This document shows positions 26,946-37,820 of a stretch of DNA of 64,000 bases, in pieces. Source of the DNA: Methylomarinum sp. Ch1-1. GTDB taxonomy: Bacteria > Pseudomonadota > Gammaproteobacteria > Methylococcales > Methylomonadaceae. Position 1 is the first letter of the stretch. Every line of letters begins with the position of its first letter. Both the position numbers and the translations under genes were made by a program. The stretch spans positions 2,878,501-2,942,500 of the forward strand of contig NZ_CP157743.1 of the NCBI RefSeq assembly GCF_030717995.2, in the 5' to 3' direction. The notes beneath the pieces are model-generated. The model was not told where the DNA came from. It saw only the letters and a program-made list of their open reading frames with translations, and did no database searches.

Positions 26946-28169
26946 ATGCTATTGTCGGCGTGCGGCTCCTCCCGTTCGCTGGTCGAAGCTCCCAATCTCT
27001 TCGCCTATGCCAAACCTTATCCGTCCGAGAGTGTTGCGCCTGTTCATCGAACATCGTCGGCCGGGCTTTTATTTGTCACCGACAGACAGCAGGCGTCATC
27101 CGGGCAGGACGCGCTGTCCTATGGTAACAAACGGTCGTCCTCGATGGCTTTCGGCAGGTTAATAATTGAATTCGGCGAGGGGTTGACATGGGAGGGACTG
27201 GTCAAGGCCAGCAGTTCAGCTGACCGTGAAAAGGCCATTTCTCTGAAGCCGGCTGACCCGGAAGAGATAGTGCGCTTTCCGGATACGCCATTGCCTTTTT
27301 CGTTTAAGGGTGGGGTGATAAAAATTTTACCGGATGCGGAGGCGGCCTATCAAAAAGCGATTGTGACCCTGCAAGCTACGCTGCGGAGGCGTCTTACTGC
27401 AATCAAAAACAAAGAAGTCATTGTCTTCGTGCATGGCTTTAACACGGATTTCAACGAGGCCGCTCTAAGCATGGCCGAGCTTTGGCACTTTACCGGCCGT
27501 CTAGGCTTACCGCTGTTTTATTCCTGGCCCGCGGCCAGCGGCGGCCCTTTCGGTTATTTCACCGATCGTGAATCGGGCGAGTTCAGCATCTATCATCTCA
27601 AGGAAACGCTACGAATACTGGCCGCCGTGCCGGAGCTCGAACGCATCCACATCATCGCCCACAGCCGCGGCACCGATATCACGACGAGCGCCTTGCGTGA
27701 GCTGGTGATCGAAGTCAGGGCCGCCGGACACGACCCGCGTACCGTTCTAAAAATAGAAAACCTCATTCTGGCGGCGCCGGATCTGGATTTTGACGTGGTC
27801 AGACAGCGTTTGATGGCGGAAAAGTTTGGACCCGCTATCGGGCAGATAACCGTCTATATGAATCCTTCAGATGAGGCCCTGGGTATTTCCCAGTTACTGA
27901 TGTCCGGTCTGCGCTTCGGTAAACTGGCGCATAACAATCTGGAGCCAATCGATCGGAAAATCTTCTCTCGGATGAGGAACGTGAATTTTATCGATGTAGA
28001 AGGAATAAGCAGTTTTATCGGCCACGGATATTACCGTAAACATCCGGGGGTTTTATCCGATATCGCGATCGTGATCCGCGAGCGTTTGCGTCCGGGCGAG
28101 AAGGGCCGTCCGCTGATTCATGATCAAATCAATTTCTGGACGCTGCCAGTAATGTATCCCATTCAGTAA
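26946..28169 (+). CDS. DUF900-type alpha/beta hydrolase, lipoprotein severed from its start
   Basis: The 407 residues from the internal ATG hold an alpha/beta hydrolase of the DUF900 type: strand and oxyanion region EVIVFVHGFNTDFNEAA, nucleophile elbow IHIIAHSRGTDI (Ser), and ILAAPDLDFDV with a possible acid. A C-terminal His lies in FIGHGYYRKHP. The lipobox LLSAC at the front belongs to a signal peptide whose first 21 codons start at 24895, beyond the insertion sequence. From the internal ATG the product lacks the positive start of the signal peptide and would probably stay in the cytoplasm, if made at all. Confidence 0.85.
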   Translation: MLLSACGSSRSLVEAPNLFAYAKPYPSESVAPVHRTSSAGLLFVTDRQQASSGQDALSYGNKRSSSMAFGRLIIEFGEGLTWEGLVKASSSADREKAISLKPADPEEIVRFPDTPLPFSFKGGVIKILPDAEAAYQKAIVTLQATLRRRLTAIKNKEVIVFVHGFNTDFNEAALSMAELWHFTGRLGLPLFYSWPAASGGPFGYFTDRESGEFSIYHLKETLRILAAVPELERIHIIAHSRGTDITTSALRELVIEVRAAGHDPRTVLKIENLILAAPDLDFDVVRQRLMAEKFGPAIGQITVYMNPSDEALGISQLLMSGLRFGKLAHNNLEPIDRKIFSRMRNVNFIDVEGISSFIGHGYYRKHPGVLSDIAIVIRERLRPGEKGRPLIHDQINFWTLPVMYPIQ

Positions 28170-28181
28170 AAAAGTTTGTTA

Positions 28182-28324
28182 TTCAGCGTATTTTTATCAG
28201 AGGGAGTAGGCTATTGATTTATCGGGCTGTCTGCAACAGGACGTTGCAGTCAGAGCTTACATGGAAGTATTCACGCGTCCCGAGAAATCAATGGTCTACT
28301 CCCTAAACCCTGAAAGATACTGAA
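28182..28324. mobile_element. Repeat A copy 2: empty 143-bp MITE
   Basis: The reverse complement of the outer parts of 6173-6561. It is flanked by TA on both sides (28180-28181 and 28325-28326). Here GGGACGCG joins TGAATAC (28273/28274) and CCATGTAAG joins CTCTG (28255/28256) on the minus strand, so it is the empty site for both elements nested in copy 1. The whole element folds as a long imperfect hairpin. Confidence 0.85.
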
Positions 28325-28330
28325 TAGTTA

Positions 28331-30200
28331 GTGCGGCCAGGCAAGGTCGTTTATTCCAGCGGGCGAGAATCCCGTCCCAGAAGGCCGGTCAGCCACTGGG
28401 TAGAGTCTTTGGGTCGGCGGGGGTAACCCCAAAGATTAAGCACAAAGCAACTCAAGACAACAGGCCGTAAGCGAAAGCTGAAGTGATTGAGCCTCGAAAG
28501 CAGAGACAAGAGAGGGATGACGTAGTTAACTATGCGGAAATCAACACAGAGTGAGGCGTCATGACAAGTCTTACTCTGCCTCTCCGGGGTCGAAGAGCAT
28601 GGCATGTTGGACACCGGGAATAAACGGCAACCTGGGAGAACCTATCAGGCCTCACAAGGAAGCGAGTATGTCGGACAAGCGATCATAAAGTAAGAAAGAC
28701 AAATGCCTATAGGTAGTCGGATAACGGTGTAGTACCGATGAACGCGGGTAATGCTGCGGGAGGGAAGACCGTTACATTAAGAAACAACGTTAAGGAGACA
28801 TACCGAACGTGCCCAGAAACGAAGAAACGGTAACCACGAAACTGCAACGTATAGCGGAGAAAGCCCGTAACGAACCGAACTGTCAGTTCACCAGCTTGTT
28901 TCATCTGATGACAGTGGAAATGTTATGGGGATGCTTTGACGCGCTGAGGAATCATGCTGCGTCAGGTATTGATGGAGTCACCAAGCAACAGTACGAGAAC
29001 AACTTACTGGAAAACCTTCAGCAGCTAGTTGGTAAACTGCACCGAATGGCCTACATACCCCAACCGGTGCAACGGGTTTACATCCCAAGCCCGGGACTGA
29101 TAAGTTAAGGCCCTTAGGGATACCGGCGCTGGAAGACAAACTGGTGCAAGCCGGGCTGGTCAAAATCTTACAGGCTATCTATGAGCAAGACTTTATAGAC
29201 GACTCGTATGGATTCAGGCCGGGTAAAGCTGTCATGATGCGCTGCGAGCGTTAAGCCAAACAGTCGAAAATCGACCGATAAACCACATTGTGGAAGCCGA
29301 TATAAAGGCTTTTTCGATACGGTTGACCAAGAGCAGCTGATGACTTTTCTCGCGCATCGTATCGCCGACAAACGCGTATTGCGCTACATCAAACGCTTCT
29401 TGAAAGCGGGTATCGTCGAAGACGGACAGTTTAAAGCCAGTGAAACAGGTACGCCGCAAGGTGGCGTGATATCGCCCTTGCTAGCTAATCTCTATTTGCA
29501 CTACAGCCTAGACTTGTGGATGACCCGCAAGTTTGCGAAAAGCTGCGGTGGAGTCGCCCGAATGATACGCTATGCGGACGACTTTGTCGTCTGCTTCCAG
29601 CAGGAAGCGGATGCCAAACGATTCCGGAACGAGCTAGAAGCACGGCTCGCCCTGTTTGAGCTGACGTTAGCACCGGAGAAAACGCAATGCATTGAATTTG
29701 GCCCGTTAGCGGTCAAACGTGCGAGAGCGCGTGGCGAAAAGGCGGCGACCTTTGATTTTCTGGGGTTTACCCATTACTGTTCACGGACGCGAGACGGAAA
29801 ACGCTTTCGGATGAAGCGGAAGACGATCGGTAAACGCCTAACGGCGAAGCTGAAAGCCTACCGTGCATGGCTTAAGGCAAACCGAAACCTGCCGACCGCC
29901 GAAATACTCAAGCGAACCGCCCGCAAACTGCGAGGCCATTACGGCTACTATGGCGTCACCGATAACAGTCGAGGAATAAACCTGTACTTTTATCAAGTGC
30001 AACGCATTCTACACAAATGGCTGAATCGGCGAGGTCGGAGAAACTGCTGTAGTTGGGCAAAGTTTGCTCTATTGTTAGCGCGTTTTCCACTGCCGAAACC
30101 TAAAATCTTGGTGAATCTATTCTGAATCCGTGAATAGGGTTCTTAATGAGGAGCCGTGTGCGTAAATAGCGCAAGCACGGTTCTGTGAGGGGCTTGGTAA
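28331..30200 (+). mobile_element. Group II intron with decayed maturase
   Basis: It starts with GTGCGGCCAGG (GUGYG consensus), with a structured leader of about 470 bases before the reverse transcriptase frame. A domain V hairpin lies at 30151-30183 (GAGCCGTGTGCG, a GTAAA-type turn, GCACGGTTC), followed by the GTGAGGGG sequence. The 3' end is placed only roughly, near 30195-30205. The 5' exon is the tail of repeat A, five bases past its TA. Insertion next to a long hairpin recalls introns that use stem-loops as targets. Confidence 0.82.
28809..30125 (+). pseudogene. ltrA: Group II intron reverse transcriptase/maturase with three frameshifts
   Basis: Reverse-transcriptase blocks are present in order over three frames: GIDGVTKQQYE, KLRPLGIPALEDKLVQ, DSYGFRPG, HIVEADIK, GTPQGGVISPLLANLYLHY and catalytic MIRYADDFVVCF. 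A maturase X domain follows (LRGHYGYYGVTDNSRGINLY to FPLPKPKILVNLF). Single-base deletions lie near 29097, 29228 and 29307. There is no C-terminal HNH endonuclease domain. About 440 residues would be encoded if repaired. Not functional as read. Confidence 0.88.
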
Positions 30201-30205
30201 CAATT

Positions 30206-30559
30206 GATGAAATAACAAACTATTTGCAATCACGTAGTAGCCGCGTGCGGCGGGGCGTTCCAGAGAAGCATGGCAAGTACGATGTTATTTGGTCGAAAGA
30301 AACCGGTCTACTCAACCAAAAGTTTAAACATTTGTACATAATCACTCGGAAAAACACTCAATAATATGATGACCGGATGTCGACTGACCTTACGCTATTC
30401 CCGAGGGAAGTAGTGCTGTGCGACTAGCCGTATAAAATATATAAAAACTACGCACATGCCAGGAATACTATTTAATTGTAAGGAACGCCGTATTGGTTCG
30501 ACTTATACTGGAAGCAAAGGGACAAGACGCTTTAAGACAATGCTTCAAGGGGGAACGAT
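30206..30559. other. Non-coding stretch, nothing recognised
   Basis: About 350 bases between the intron and the invertase gene. I see no gene or clear repeat. A GGGGG run before the GTG start at 30560 is the only evident signal. Confidence 0.5.
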
Positions 30560-31960
30560 GTGATTGATGCAAAGATCATAGATGCTGCATGGCGTGAGCT
30601 AAAACAATCGGTGGTTTACTTCCGGGGTAATCCGGTAGGGACGGTAGCCGCCCGCGACCCGAGTGCTGCCGAACTCAATTACAGTCAGTGTTTCACGCGC
30701 GATTTTGCAGTCTCTGCACTGGCGTTTTTAATGCGCGGCGAAACGGACATCGTTCGTAATTTCCTGACGGTACTGGTTAAATTGCAGAGCAGGGAAAAGC
30801 AGATGAACTGTTTCAAAGCCGGTCGAGGGCTTATGCCTGCCAGTTTTACCGTGCAGCAAAGCAAAAACGGCGAGGAACTGGTTCCGGATTTTGGAGAGCG
30901 CGCCATCGCGCGGGTGGCCCCGGTCGATTCCGGTTTCTGGTGGCTCATTTTACTGCGTGCCTACGTACAGGCAAGCGGGGATGTCGATCTGGCTAGGAAG
31001 GCTGAATTTCAACAGGCGATAAAAATGATTGTCGAGCTGAGCTTGGTGGCGCGTTTCGATATGTATCCCACCCTCCTGGTTCCCGACGGCGGCTATATGA
31101 TCGATCGGCGCATGGGTGTTTATGGTTATCCCCTTGATATCCAGTCCTTGTTTTTTACCGCGTTATCTGCGGCGCAGGAATTGCTCGTAGGCGACGAAAC
31201 TTGCCTGGCGGCTGTCGCCGACCGACTGGCTCATCTGGCCTATCATATCAGGCGTTATTACTGGTTGGATCTGCGTCGCTTGAATGCTATCTATCGGTAC
31301 AAGGTAGAGGAATACGGGCAAAACATTGTCAATGAGTTCAATATTTATCCGGAAACCATCCCCCCGGCGCTGGTGGATTGGATGCCCTCTAAAGGCGGCT
31401 ACTTCGCCGGCAATCTGGGGCCGGCGCGAATGGATTTTCGGTATTTCGCTCAAGGTAATCTATTGGCGGTGGTATCGTCCCTGGCAACGGCGGAACAATC
31501 CCAGAGCATCATGGATCTGATAGCGCAACGCTGGGATGACCTGATCGGACAAATGCCGCTAAAGCTCTGTTTCCCCGCGCTGGAGGGGCGGGATTGGGCG
31601 ATCGTCACCGGCAGTGACCCAAAGAACAGTCCGTGGTCTTATCATAATGGCGGCAGTTGGCCGTTCCTGTTGTGGTTATTGGCCGCAGCGGCGCAGATGA
31701 CAGGCCGGACCGAATTGGCGAAACGCGCGCTCGAAACAGCTGCCGACAGGCTCATGGTTGAAGATTGGTCCGAATACTTCGATGGCCGGGAAGGGCGTCT
31801 GTTAGGAAAGGAAGCAAGACGATTCCAGAGCTGGACAGTGGCGGGATTCCTGTCGGCGCAACAACTGCTCGCAAATCCGACGCATTTGAATCTCCTGCGC
31901 TACGACGAGAAAGCCTTGCAAGGTTGCATTCAGCCGACAGAAGGCGGAGGCGGGAACTGA
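30560..31960 (+). CDS. GH100 neutral/alkaline invertase
   Basis: A 466-residue protein with the alpha/alpha-barrel motifs of glycoside hydrolase family 100: AELNYSQCFTRDFAVSALAF (acid region), VAPVDSGFWWLILLRAYVQ, MGVYGYPLDIQSLFFTA, NEFNIYPETIP, and ALEGRDWAIVTGSDPKNSPW then SYHNGGSWPFLLWLLAAA. The family hydrolyses sucrose to glucose and fructose in the cytoplasm. The start is a GTG at 30560, since the nearby ATG meets TGA at once. It precedes the hexose-phosphate genes gnd-zwf-pgi, which could use the released sugars after phosphorylation. Confidence 0.9.
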   Translation: MIDAKIIDAAWRELKQSVVYFRGNPVGTVAARDPSAAELNYSQCFTRDFAVSALAFLMRGETDIVRNFLTVLVKLQSREKQMNCFKAGRGLMPASFTVQQSKNGEELVPDFGERAIARVAPVDSGFWWLILLRAYVQASGDVDLARKAEFQQAIKMIVELSLVARFDMYPTLLVPDGGYMIDRRMGVYGYPLDIQSLFFTALSAAQELLVGDETCLAAVADRLAHLAYHIRRYYWLDLRRLNAIYRYKVEEYGQNIVNEFNIYPETIPPALVDWMPSKGGYFAGNLGPARMDFRYFAQGNLLAVVSSLATAEQSQSIMDLIAQRWDDLIGQMPLKLCFPALEGRDWAIVTGSDPKNSPWSYHNGGSWPFLLWLLAAAAQMTGRTELAKRALETAADRLMVEDWSEYFDGREGRLLGKEARRFQSWTVAGFLSAQQLLANPTHLNLLRYDEKALQGCIQPTEGGGGN

Positions 31961-32352
31961 TTCTGGAATTTCCCTCCTGCCTTTTTTAGCGGGTGGAGAG
32001 GGGCTTTGTTTAACCTAAAAACATCAGTTGAGCACGGATTTTGTGGAAAATCTGGGCGTGGAAGACAAAGAATCGCTCGACGATAATGGCCGTAGTCCTT
32101 ATCTAGAGCTATTCTGCTGAATTCCGCGTTCAGATTTCTTCACAAAACCGTGAAGCGGGTTTGAATCACCCCATAGGTGAATCAGAGGAAATGAAGTTAA
32201 ATTTATCAGTCAATGCCTTATTACGCTACGTAGCATTCGACTGATGTTTTTAGGTTTAATCAGGCTATGTAAGGACTTCCCATAAGCTACGACCCATTAT
32301 CGTTGCAACACTAAACGATAAATTTCGATTACTCAGAACTGGAGACACACCG
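31961..32352. other. Intergenic region, probable gnd-zwf-pgi promoter
   Basis: About 390 bases without a gene. The AT-rich half near 32200-32330 is the likely promoter region of gnd, but no box is convincing enough to name. GGAGA precedes the gnd start. Confidence 0.4.
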
Positions 32353-33342
32353 ATGAAAATAGCCATGATAGGTTTGGGAAAGATGGGCGCGAACATGACC
32401 CGGCGATTGCTCAAGAGCGGTCATGAAGTCGTCGTCTATGATCTTAATCCGGACAATGTCGCGCATTTGGTCGAGGAAGGCGCAGAGGGCGCTGCTTCGC
32501 TTGAGGAGTTGGCAAGCCGACTGCCGGCGCCGCGCGCCGTGTGGATGATGGTTCCTGCGGGCGACATCGTCGAACAAACCGTGACGGCGTTGGCCAAGCT
32601 TCTGGAGTCTAGCGATATCCTCATCGATGGCGGCAATTCTTATTTCAAGGATGACGTGCGCCGGGCCGAGCTCCTGAAAGAGCGTGGCATTCACTATCTG
32701 GATGTAGGCACCAGCGGCGGCACCTGGGGTATCGAGCGAGGCTATTCGTTGATGATCGGCGGCGAACAAGGCCCGGTGCAACGGCTCGAACCGATCTTCG
32801 CGGCCTTGGCGCCGGGACGGGGCGATATACCGCCTACCCCGAACCGGGATAATTCGGTTAGCACCGCTGAATTGGGTTACCTACACTGCGGCCCGGTAGG
32901 CTCCGGCCATTTCGTCAAGATGGTGCACAATGGCATTGAATACGGCCTGATGCAGGCTTATGCGGAAGGTTTCGACATTTTGCGCGGCGCAGCTTCCGAG
33001 TCGCTACCCGAGGCTTACCGGTACCACTTTGAAAGCGGCGAAATCGCCGAACTGTGGCGGCGCGGCAGCGTGATCGGCTCATGGCTGCTGGACCTGACGG
33101 CGCAAGCCCTGGCCGAAGACCCCGAACTGTCGAATTACAGCGGCTATGTCACCGATTCCGGCGAAGGCCGTTGGACAGTACAGGCAGCCGTCGAAGAAGC
33201 GGTATCCGCCGACGTGTTGACGGCAGCGCTTTACGCTCGTTTTCGCTCGCGTCAGGAGCATACCTTCGGTGAAAAAATGCTGTCGGCGATGCGCCGGCAA
33301 TTCGGCGGCCATGTAGAAGCCAAACAGGCGGGTACATCATGA
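32353..33342 (+). CDS. gnd: 6-phosphogluconate dehydrogenase, short NAD-type
   Basis: A 329-residue enzyme with the Rossmann motif [49 protein letters not shown], the catalytic Lys region [20 protein letters not shown], and a C-terminal helical domain. The length fits the short form (GndA/YqeC type), often NAD-preferring, rather than the 470-residue form. It oxidises 6-phosphogluconate to ribulose 5-phosphate, CO2 and NAD(P)H. The end overlaps zwf by 4 bases, so the two are coupled. Confidence 0.95.
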   Translation: MKIAMIGLGKMGANMTRRLLKSGHEVVVYDLNPDNVAHLVEEGAEGAASLEELASRLPAPRAVWMMVPAGDIVEQTVTALAKLLESSDILIDGGNSYFKDDVRRAELLKERGIHYLDVGTSGGTWGIERGYSLMIGGEQGPVQRLEPIFAALAPGRGDIPPTPNRDNSVSTAELGYLHCGPVGSGHFVKMVHNGIEYGLMQAYAEGFDILRGAASESLPEAYRYHFESGEIAELWRRGSVIGSWLLDLTAQALAEDPELSNYSGYVTDSGEGRWTVQAAVEEAVSADVLTAALYARFRSRQEHTFGEKMLSAMRRQFGGHVEAKQAGTS

Positions 33343-34907
33343 CTATCAACATTGAAGCAGTCGCCGAAAATACCAGTGAATCCTCGGTCACTCAAGCCGA
33401 GCCGAGTGTGATCGTCATTTTCGGCGCCAGCGGCGATTTAACGCAGCGAAAACTGATGCCGGCTTTGTGTCATCTAGCCCATCAAGGTGGGCTATCCGCC
33501 AAATCGCTGATCATCGGCGTGGATCGTGAACCGATGAGTGACGAACAATTTCGGGTGACGATGCAAACGGCCGTGCGCAAGGCCAAAGGCGAGCATTTAT
33601 TCGATGCCGGAGACTGGTGTCAATTCGCCGAAAAATTACATTATTTTGCCGGGAACTTGAAAGACCCGGACTGTTATTCGGGGCTTGCGGCCCGTATCCA
33701 GGCGTTGAACGGCAGTCTCGGCAACCGACTCTATTATTGCGCCACGCCGCCGATACTGGCCAGTTCGATTGTTGGCGGCTTGGGTCAAGCCGGACTGCAT
33801 CGCGAGACAGCGGGTTGGGCCAGAATCATCATCGAGAAACCTTTCGGACATGATCTAGCCTCCGCGCAAGACTTGAGTGAGACGGTTGCAAAGGTGTTTT
33901 CGGAACATCAGATCTATCGGATCGACCATTACCTGGGTAAAGAAACGGTGCAGAATATCCTGTTTTTCCGCTTCGGCAATGCGCTGTTCGAACCGGTGTG
34001 GAATCGGCAGCATATCGAGTATATCGAAATCACCGCCGCGGAAACCTTGGGCGTAGGCCATCGCGGCGGCTACTACGAAGAGGCCGGCGCCCTGCGCGAT
34101 ATGGTCACCAACCATTTGATGCAATTACTGGCGCTGATCGCGATGGAGCCACCCATTGCCTTCGACGCCGACGCCGTGCGGGATGCGAAAATTCTGCTCT
34201 GGAAAACCATTAAACCGATGACCGCAAAGGAAGTCGCTGAGAAAACCGTGCGAGGACGATACGGCTCCGGTCTGATCGAAGGCAATGAAGTGCCGGGTTA
34301 TCGGCAGGAACCCGGGGTTACCGCCGAGTCACACACCGAAACCTATGTCGCCGCCGAATTTCGGATCGAAAACTGGCGCTGGGCCAGGGTACCGTTTTAT
34401 CTTCGCACCGGCAAGCGTTTGGCGCGCGGTGTCACCGAATTAACCGTGCACTTCAAGCGGCCGCCGCAACCCTTGTTCGCAGACAAGGCAGAGCTGATCG
34501 AGCCCAATGTCATCGCTTTGCGCATCCATCCCAACGAAGGCATCGATATCGGCTTCGACGCCAAACAACCGGGCGCTGACATGAAAACCGCTCATGTACG
34601 GATGGACTTCAGCTATCAGCAAGCCTTCGAACAACGCATTCCAGAAGCCTACGAGACGCTGTTGCTGGACGCGCTCTGCGGTGACGCGACGTTGTTCACC
34701 CGCAGCGATGGTGTCGAGGCGCAATGGCGCTTGATCGACCCGATTCTCGAAGCCTGGCGCAAACAGCCCTCCGGGGACATACCCAGCTATACAGCCGGCA
34801 GCGAGGGGCCTGCGGTTGCCGATGAACTATTGGCGCGTAACGGCCATCGTTGGCGGCGATTAACCACGCAACCCGACGGCACTGATCAAACAGGAAAGGA
34901 ACAATAA
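33339..34907 (+). CDS. zwf: Glucose-6-phosphate 1-dehydrogenase
   Basis: A 522-residue enzyme with the nucleotide motif [18 protein letters not shown], the substrate signature [19 protein letters not shown], and later [19 protein letters not shown] and [16 protein letters not shown]. It oxidises glucose 6-phosphate to 6-phosphogluconolactone. Placed between gnd and pgi, it forms the oxidative branch that can run as a cycle of formaldehyde oxidation in ribulose monophosphate methylotrophs. No lactonase gene is adjacent. Confidence 0.97.
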   Translation: MTINIEAVAENTSESSVTQAEPSVIVIFGASGDLTQRKLMPALCHLAHQGGLSAKSLIIGVDREPMSDEQFRVTMQTAVRKAKGEHLFDAGDWCQFAEKLHYFAGNLKDPDCYSGLAARIQALNGSLGNRLYYCATPPILASSIVGGLGQAGLHRETAGWARIIIEKPFGHDLASAQDLSETVAKVFSEHQIYRIDHYLGKETVQNILFFRFGNALFEPVWNRQHIEYIEITAAETLGVGHRGGYYEEAGALRDMVTNHLMQLLALIAMEPPIAFDADAVRDAKILLWKTIKPMTAKEVAEKTVRGRYGSGLIEGNEVPGYRQEPGVTAESHTETYVAAEFRIENWRWARVPFYLRTGKRLARGVTELTVHFKRPPQPLFADKAELIEPNVIALRIHPNEGIDIGFDAKQPGADMKTAHVRMDFSYQQAFEQRIPEAYETLLLDALCGDATLFTRSDGVEAQWRLIDPILEAWRKQPSGDIPSYTAGSEGPAVADELLARNGHRWRRLTTQPDGTDQTGKEQ

Positions 34908-34909
34908 CC

Positions 34910-36559
34910 ATGACTCACGATTCAAATTTCCTGCCGCTGACTCAGCGACCCGCCTGGAAAGCCTTGCACACTCACAGCGAGCAAGTCAAAGACACGCATT
35001 TACGCGAGCTTTTCGCCGCCGATCCTAAGCGCGGCGAGCGCCTGGTCATCGAAATTCCGGACCTTTATCTGGATTATTCGAAAAATCGCATCACCGATGA
35101 AACCCTGCGTCTACTGATCCGGTTGGCTAATGAATGTCAGTTGCGCGAACGCATCGAGTCCATGTTTAACGGCGAAGCCATCAACAGCACCGAAGGACGC
35201 GCCGCACTGCATACCGCATTACGAGCGCCGGAAGGCGCGCGTATTATGCTTGACGGCGTGAACGTGGTGGCCGAAGTACATGCTGTGCTCGACCGCATGA
35301 GCGTGTTTGCCGAGCAGTTGAGAAACAGGCAATGGCTGGGACACACCGGCAAGCCCATCGTCAATATCGTCAATATCGGTATCGGCGGTTCCGATCTGGG
35401 GCCCGTGATGGCTTATGAAGCACTTAAATCTTACAGTCAGCGCAATCTGACGCTGCGCTTCGTTTCCAACGTCGATGGCACGGACTTCGTCGAAGCTACC
35501 CGTGACCTCGATCCTGAACAGACCCTGTTCATCGTTTGCTCGAAAACCTTCACTACACTGGAAACCCTGACCAATGCCCGTGCCGCCCGCAACTGGTGTC
35601 TGCAAAAGCTTGGCGACGAACAGGCCATCAGCCGGCATTTCGTCGCGGTCTCGACCAATGCTGAGGAAGTCAAGAAATTCGGCATCGATACCGATAACAT
35701 GTTCGGTTTCTGGGATTGGGACGGCGGACGTTATTCGATGGATTCGGCCATCGGCCTGTCGACCATGATCGCGGTCGGGCCGAATCATTTTCGGGCGATG
35801 CTGGAAGGCTTTCATGCCATGGACGAGCATTTTCGGCATACGCCGTTCGAGCGCAACATGCCGGTCATCATGGCTTTGCTGAAACTCTGGTACAACAATT
35901 TCCTCGACGCCCAGTCGGTGGCGGTGTTTCCGTATTGCCAATATTTGAAGCGCTTCCCGGCCTATTTGCAACAATTGACCATGGAAAGCAACGGCAAGCA
36001 TGTCACGCTGGAGGGCGCCAACGTCGATTATCAAACCGCGCCGATCTATTGGGGCGAGCCGGGCACCAACGGCCAACACTCGTTTTTCCAGTTGCTGCAC
36101 CAGGGTACCCGCCTGATTCCCTGCGATTTCATCGGATTCTATAAGAGCTTGAATCCGCTGGGTGATCAACACGATCTGTTGATGGCCAATTGCTTCGCGC
36201 AGACCGAGGCGCTGGCCTTCGGCAAGACGGAGGCCGAAGTCAAGGCCGAGGGTACGCCCGACTGGCTGGCGCCGCACCGTAGCTTCGAAGGAAACCGCCC
36301 CAGCAATACCTTGCTTCTGGACCGGTTGACACCCAGAACGCTGGGTTTGCTGGTCGCGCTCTTTGAACACAGTGTCTTCACCCAAGGCGTGATTTGGAAT
36401 ATCGACTCATTCGATCAGTGGGGCGTCGAATTGGGAAAGGCGCTGGCCAAGAAAACCGCCGGCGAACTCAAAGGCGCGGATGAACCACAACTCGACCATG
36501 ACAGTTCAACCAATACGCTGATCCGGCGTTATCGCCGGTTTAACAGAGGGCAATCATGA
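34910..36559 (+). CDS. pgi: Glucose-6-phosphate isomerase
   Basis: A 549-residue enzyme with the family motifs [72 protein letters not shown] and [14 protein letters not shown]. It interconverts glucose 6-phosphate and fructose 6-phosphate, closing the cycle with zwf and gnd. It begins 2 bases after the zwf stop region, with AAGGA before the start. Confidence 0.97.
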   Translation: MTHDSNFLPLTQRPAWKALHTHSEQVKDTHLRELFAADPKRGERLVIEIPDLYLDYSKNRITDETLRLLIRLANECQLRERIESMFNGEAINSTEGRAALHTALRAPEGARIMLDGVNVVAEVHAVLDRMSVFAEQLRNRQWLGHTGKPIVNIVNIGIGGSDLGPVMAYEALKSYSQRNLTLRFVSNVDGTDFVEATRDLDPEQTLFIVCSKTFTTLETLTNARAARNWCLQKLGDEQAISRHFVAVSTNAEEVKKFGIDTDNMFGFWDWDGGRYSMDSAIGLSTMIAVGPNHFRAMLEGFHAMDEHFRHTPFERNMPVIMALLKLWYNNFLDAQSVAVFPYCQYLKRFPAYLQQLTMESNGKHVTLEGANVDYQTAPIYWGEPGTNGQHSFFQLLHQGTRLIPCDFIGFYKSLNPLGDQHDLLMANCFAQTEALAFGKTEAEVKAEGTPDWLAPHRSFEGNRPSNTLLLDRLTPRTLGLLVALFEHSVFTQGVIWNIDSFDQWGVELGKALAKKTAGELKGADEPQLDHDSSTNTLIRRYRRFNRGQS

Positions 36560-36735
36560 ATGTCGGTGATAACCCCTCAGTGCCAGCGGATTATCAGTGG
36601 CTATCCGGATTCTCGGCGCGGCCCTCCGCCGGGTTGCCGCGCCGGAAACAATGCCAACGCGTTCCCAGGAGGGTTTCGGCTATGGGCGAACGCAACACAA
36701 ACATCAAACAATCGGTTAGGAAAAAGCAGACACCC

Positions 36736-36893
36736 ATGAAAACTGGAATGATCGGCCTTGGAAGAATGGGCGCCAATAGGGTGCAACGGCGCCGCGACAT
36801 GATGAAGAGGGACAGGCATTCTCGCGCAGGTCCTGAACGGGGTGAAGGCAGCCCTGTTGTCCGGATTTATGACATCCCGAGGACTTCACGATG
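36736..36893 (+). pseudogene. Chimeric fossil of gnd and dehalogenase gene starts
   Basis: The frame opens MKTGMIGLGRMGANRVQRR, matching the N-terminus of gnd upstream ([19 protein letters not shown]). It continues DRHSRAGPERGEGSPVVRIY, which aligns with DGHSIAYAEQGEGSPVVLIH of the hydrolase at 39234. So the start of a second gnd and the start of a second dehalogenase-like gene are joined in one short remnant. No catalytic part remains. Confidence 0.65.
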
Positions 36894-37598
36894 ACATTAA
36901 CATTGACCTTATCGCTGGCTCTTGCCGCGGGCCTGTCGATTCCGGTGGGCGCCTTGATTTCTTCAAGCGTTTCGCTGAGGTCGATCTGCTTGCAACATGA
37001 CTTAGATAGCTTCGTGTCATACTTTGGCGGCGGAGCTTTGCTCGCTGCGATAGCGCTTGTCCTATTGCCTTACGGCATCGAGTATGTCTCGGTGCTTTCT
37101 GCCTCATTCGCCTTCTTGATGGGAGGTCTCGTATTCTGGCAACTCGATTCACGGCTAAAACGCTCGGGCAGTACTGCGTCACAATTCATCGGCATGTTAC
37201 TGGACTTTATTCCGGAAGCCTTGCTTCTCGGTGCAGCCGCCGCAACCGGCTCTGATATCGTCTATCTGCTTGCCCTAATGATCGCGTTGCAAAACATGCC
37301 GGAGGGCTTTGCCGCCTATCATGAGATGCATGACAGCGGAATGTCGCATGGGTGGCTGTGGCTGCTTTTCCTTGTCATCCCTTTGACGGGTCCGCTTGCG
37401 GCGTGGCTAGGTTTTTTCCGGTTATCGACAAGCAACGAAACGCTGGGCGTACTGATGCTTTTTTGTAGCGGAGGCATTCTCTATTTGATTTTTGACGACA
37501 TTGCACCCCGTGCGCACCTGAAACACCATGACTTTCCTGCTATCGGCGCTGTCTCCGGGTTCCTGCTGGGTCTGGTGGGAACGATGTTAATTCACTAA
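36891..37598 (+). CDS. ZIP-family metal transporter
   Basis: A 235-residue protein with seven to eight hydrophobic helices and the ZIP signature helices: QFIGMLLDFIPEALLLGAA and MIALQNMPEGFAAYHEMHD (the usual HNxPEG is QNMPEG here). ZIP proteins import zinc, iron or manganese across the inner membrane. The His-to-Gln change at the first metal position may alter the substrate. The start overlaps the end of the fossil frame. Confidence 0.82.
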   Translation: MTLTLTLSLALAAGLSIPVGALISSSVSLRSICLQHDLDSFVSYFGGGALLAAIALVLLPYGIEYVSVLSASFAFLMGGLVFWQLDSRLKRSGSTASQFIGMLLDFIPEALLLGAAAATGSDIVYLLALMIALQNMPEGFAAYHEMHDSGMSHGWLWLLFLVIPLTGPLAAWLGFFRLSTSNETLGVLMLFCSGGILYLIFDDIAPRAHLKHHDFPAIGAVSGFLLGLVGTMLIH

Positions 37599-37820
37599 AC
37601 GGATGGACGCCATTCACGCTTATGGGCATGGGCATTACAAGACGCTGGATCAATATCGGTTTCAGCCGCCGCCATTCGACCACTTCTAATGCGGCGGTAG
37701 TCCTCTCGGCAGCGAAATATAGGTAAGGTGGATTCCTTGCCTACCGGGATGTAGTTAATGAGTTCGACGGACACATCGAGAAGTAAGCTATAAAACAACC
37801 ACCCAAAATAGGATTAAACA

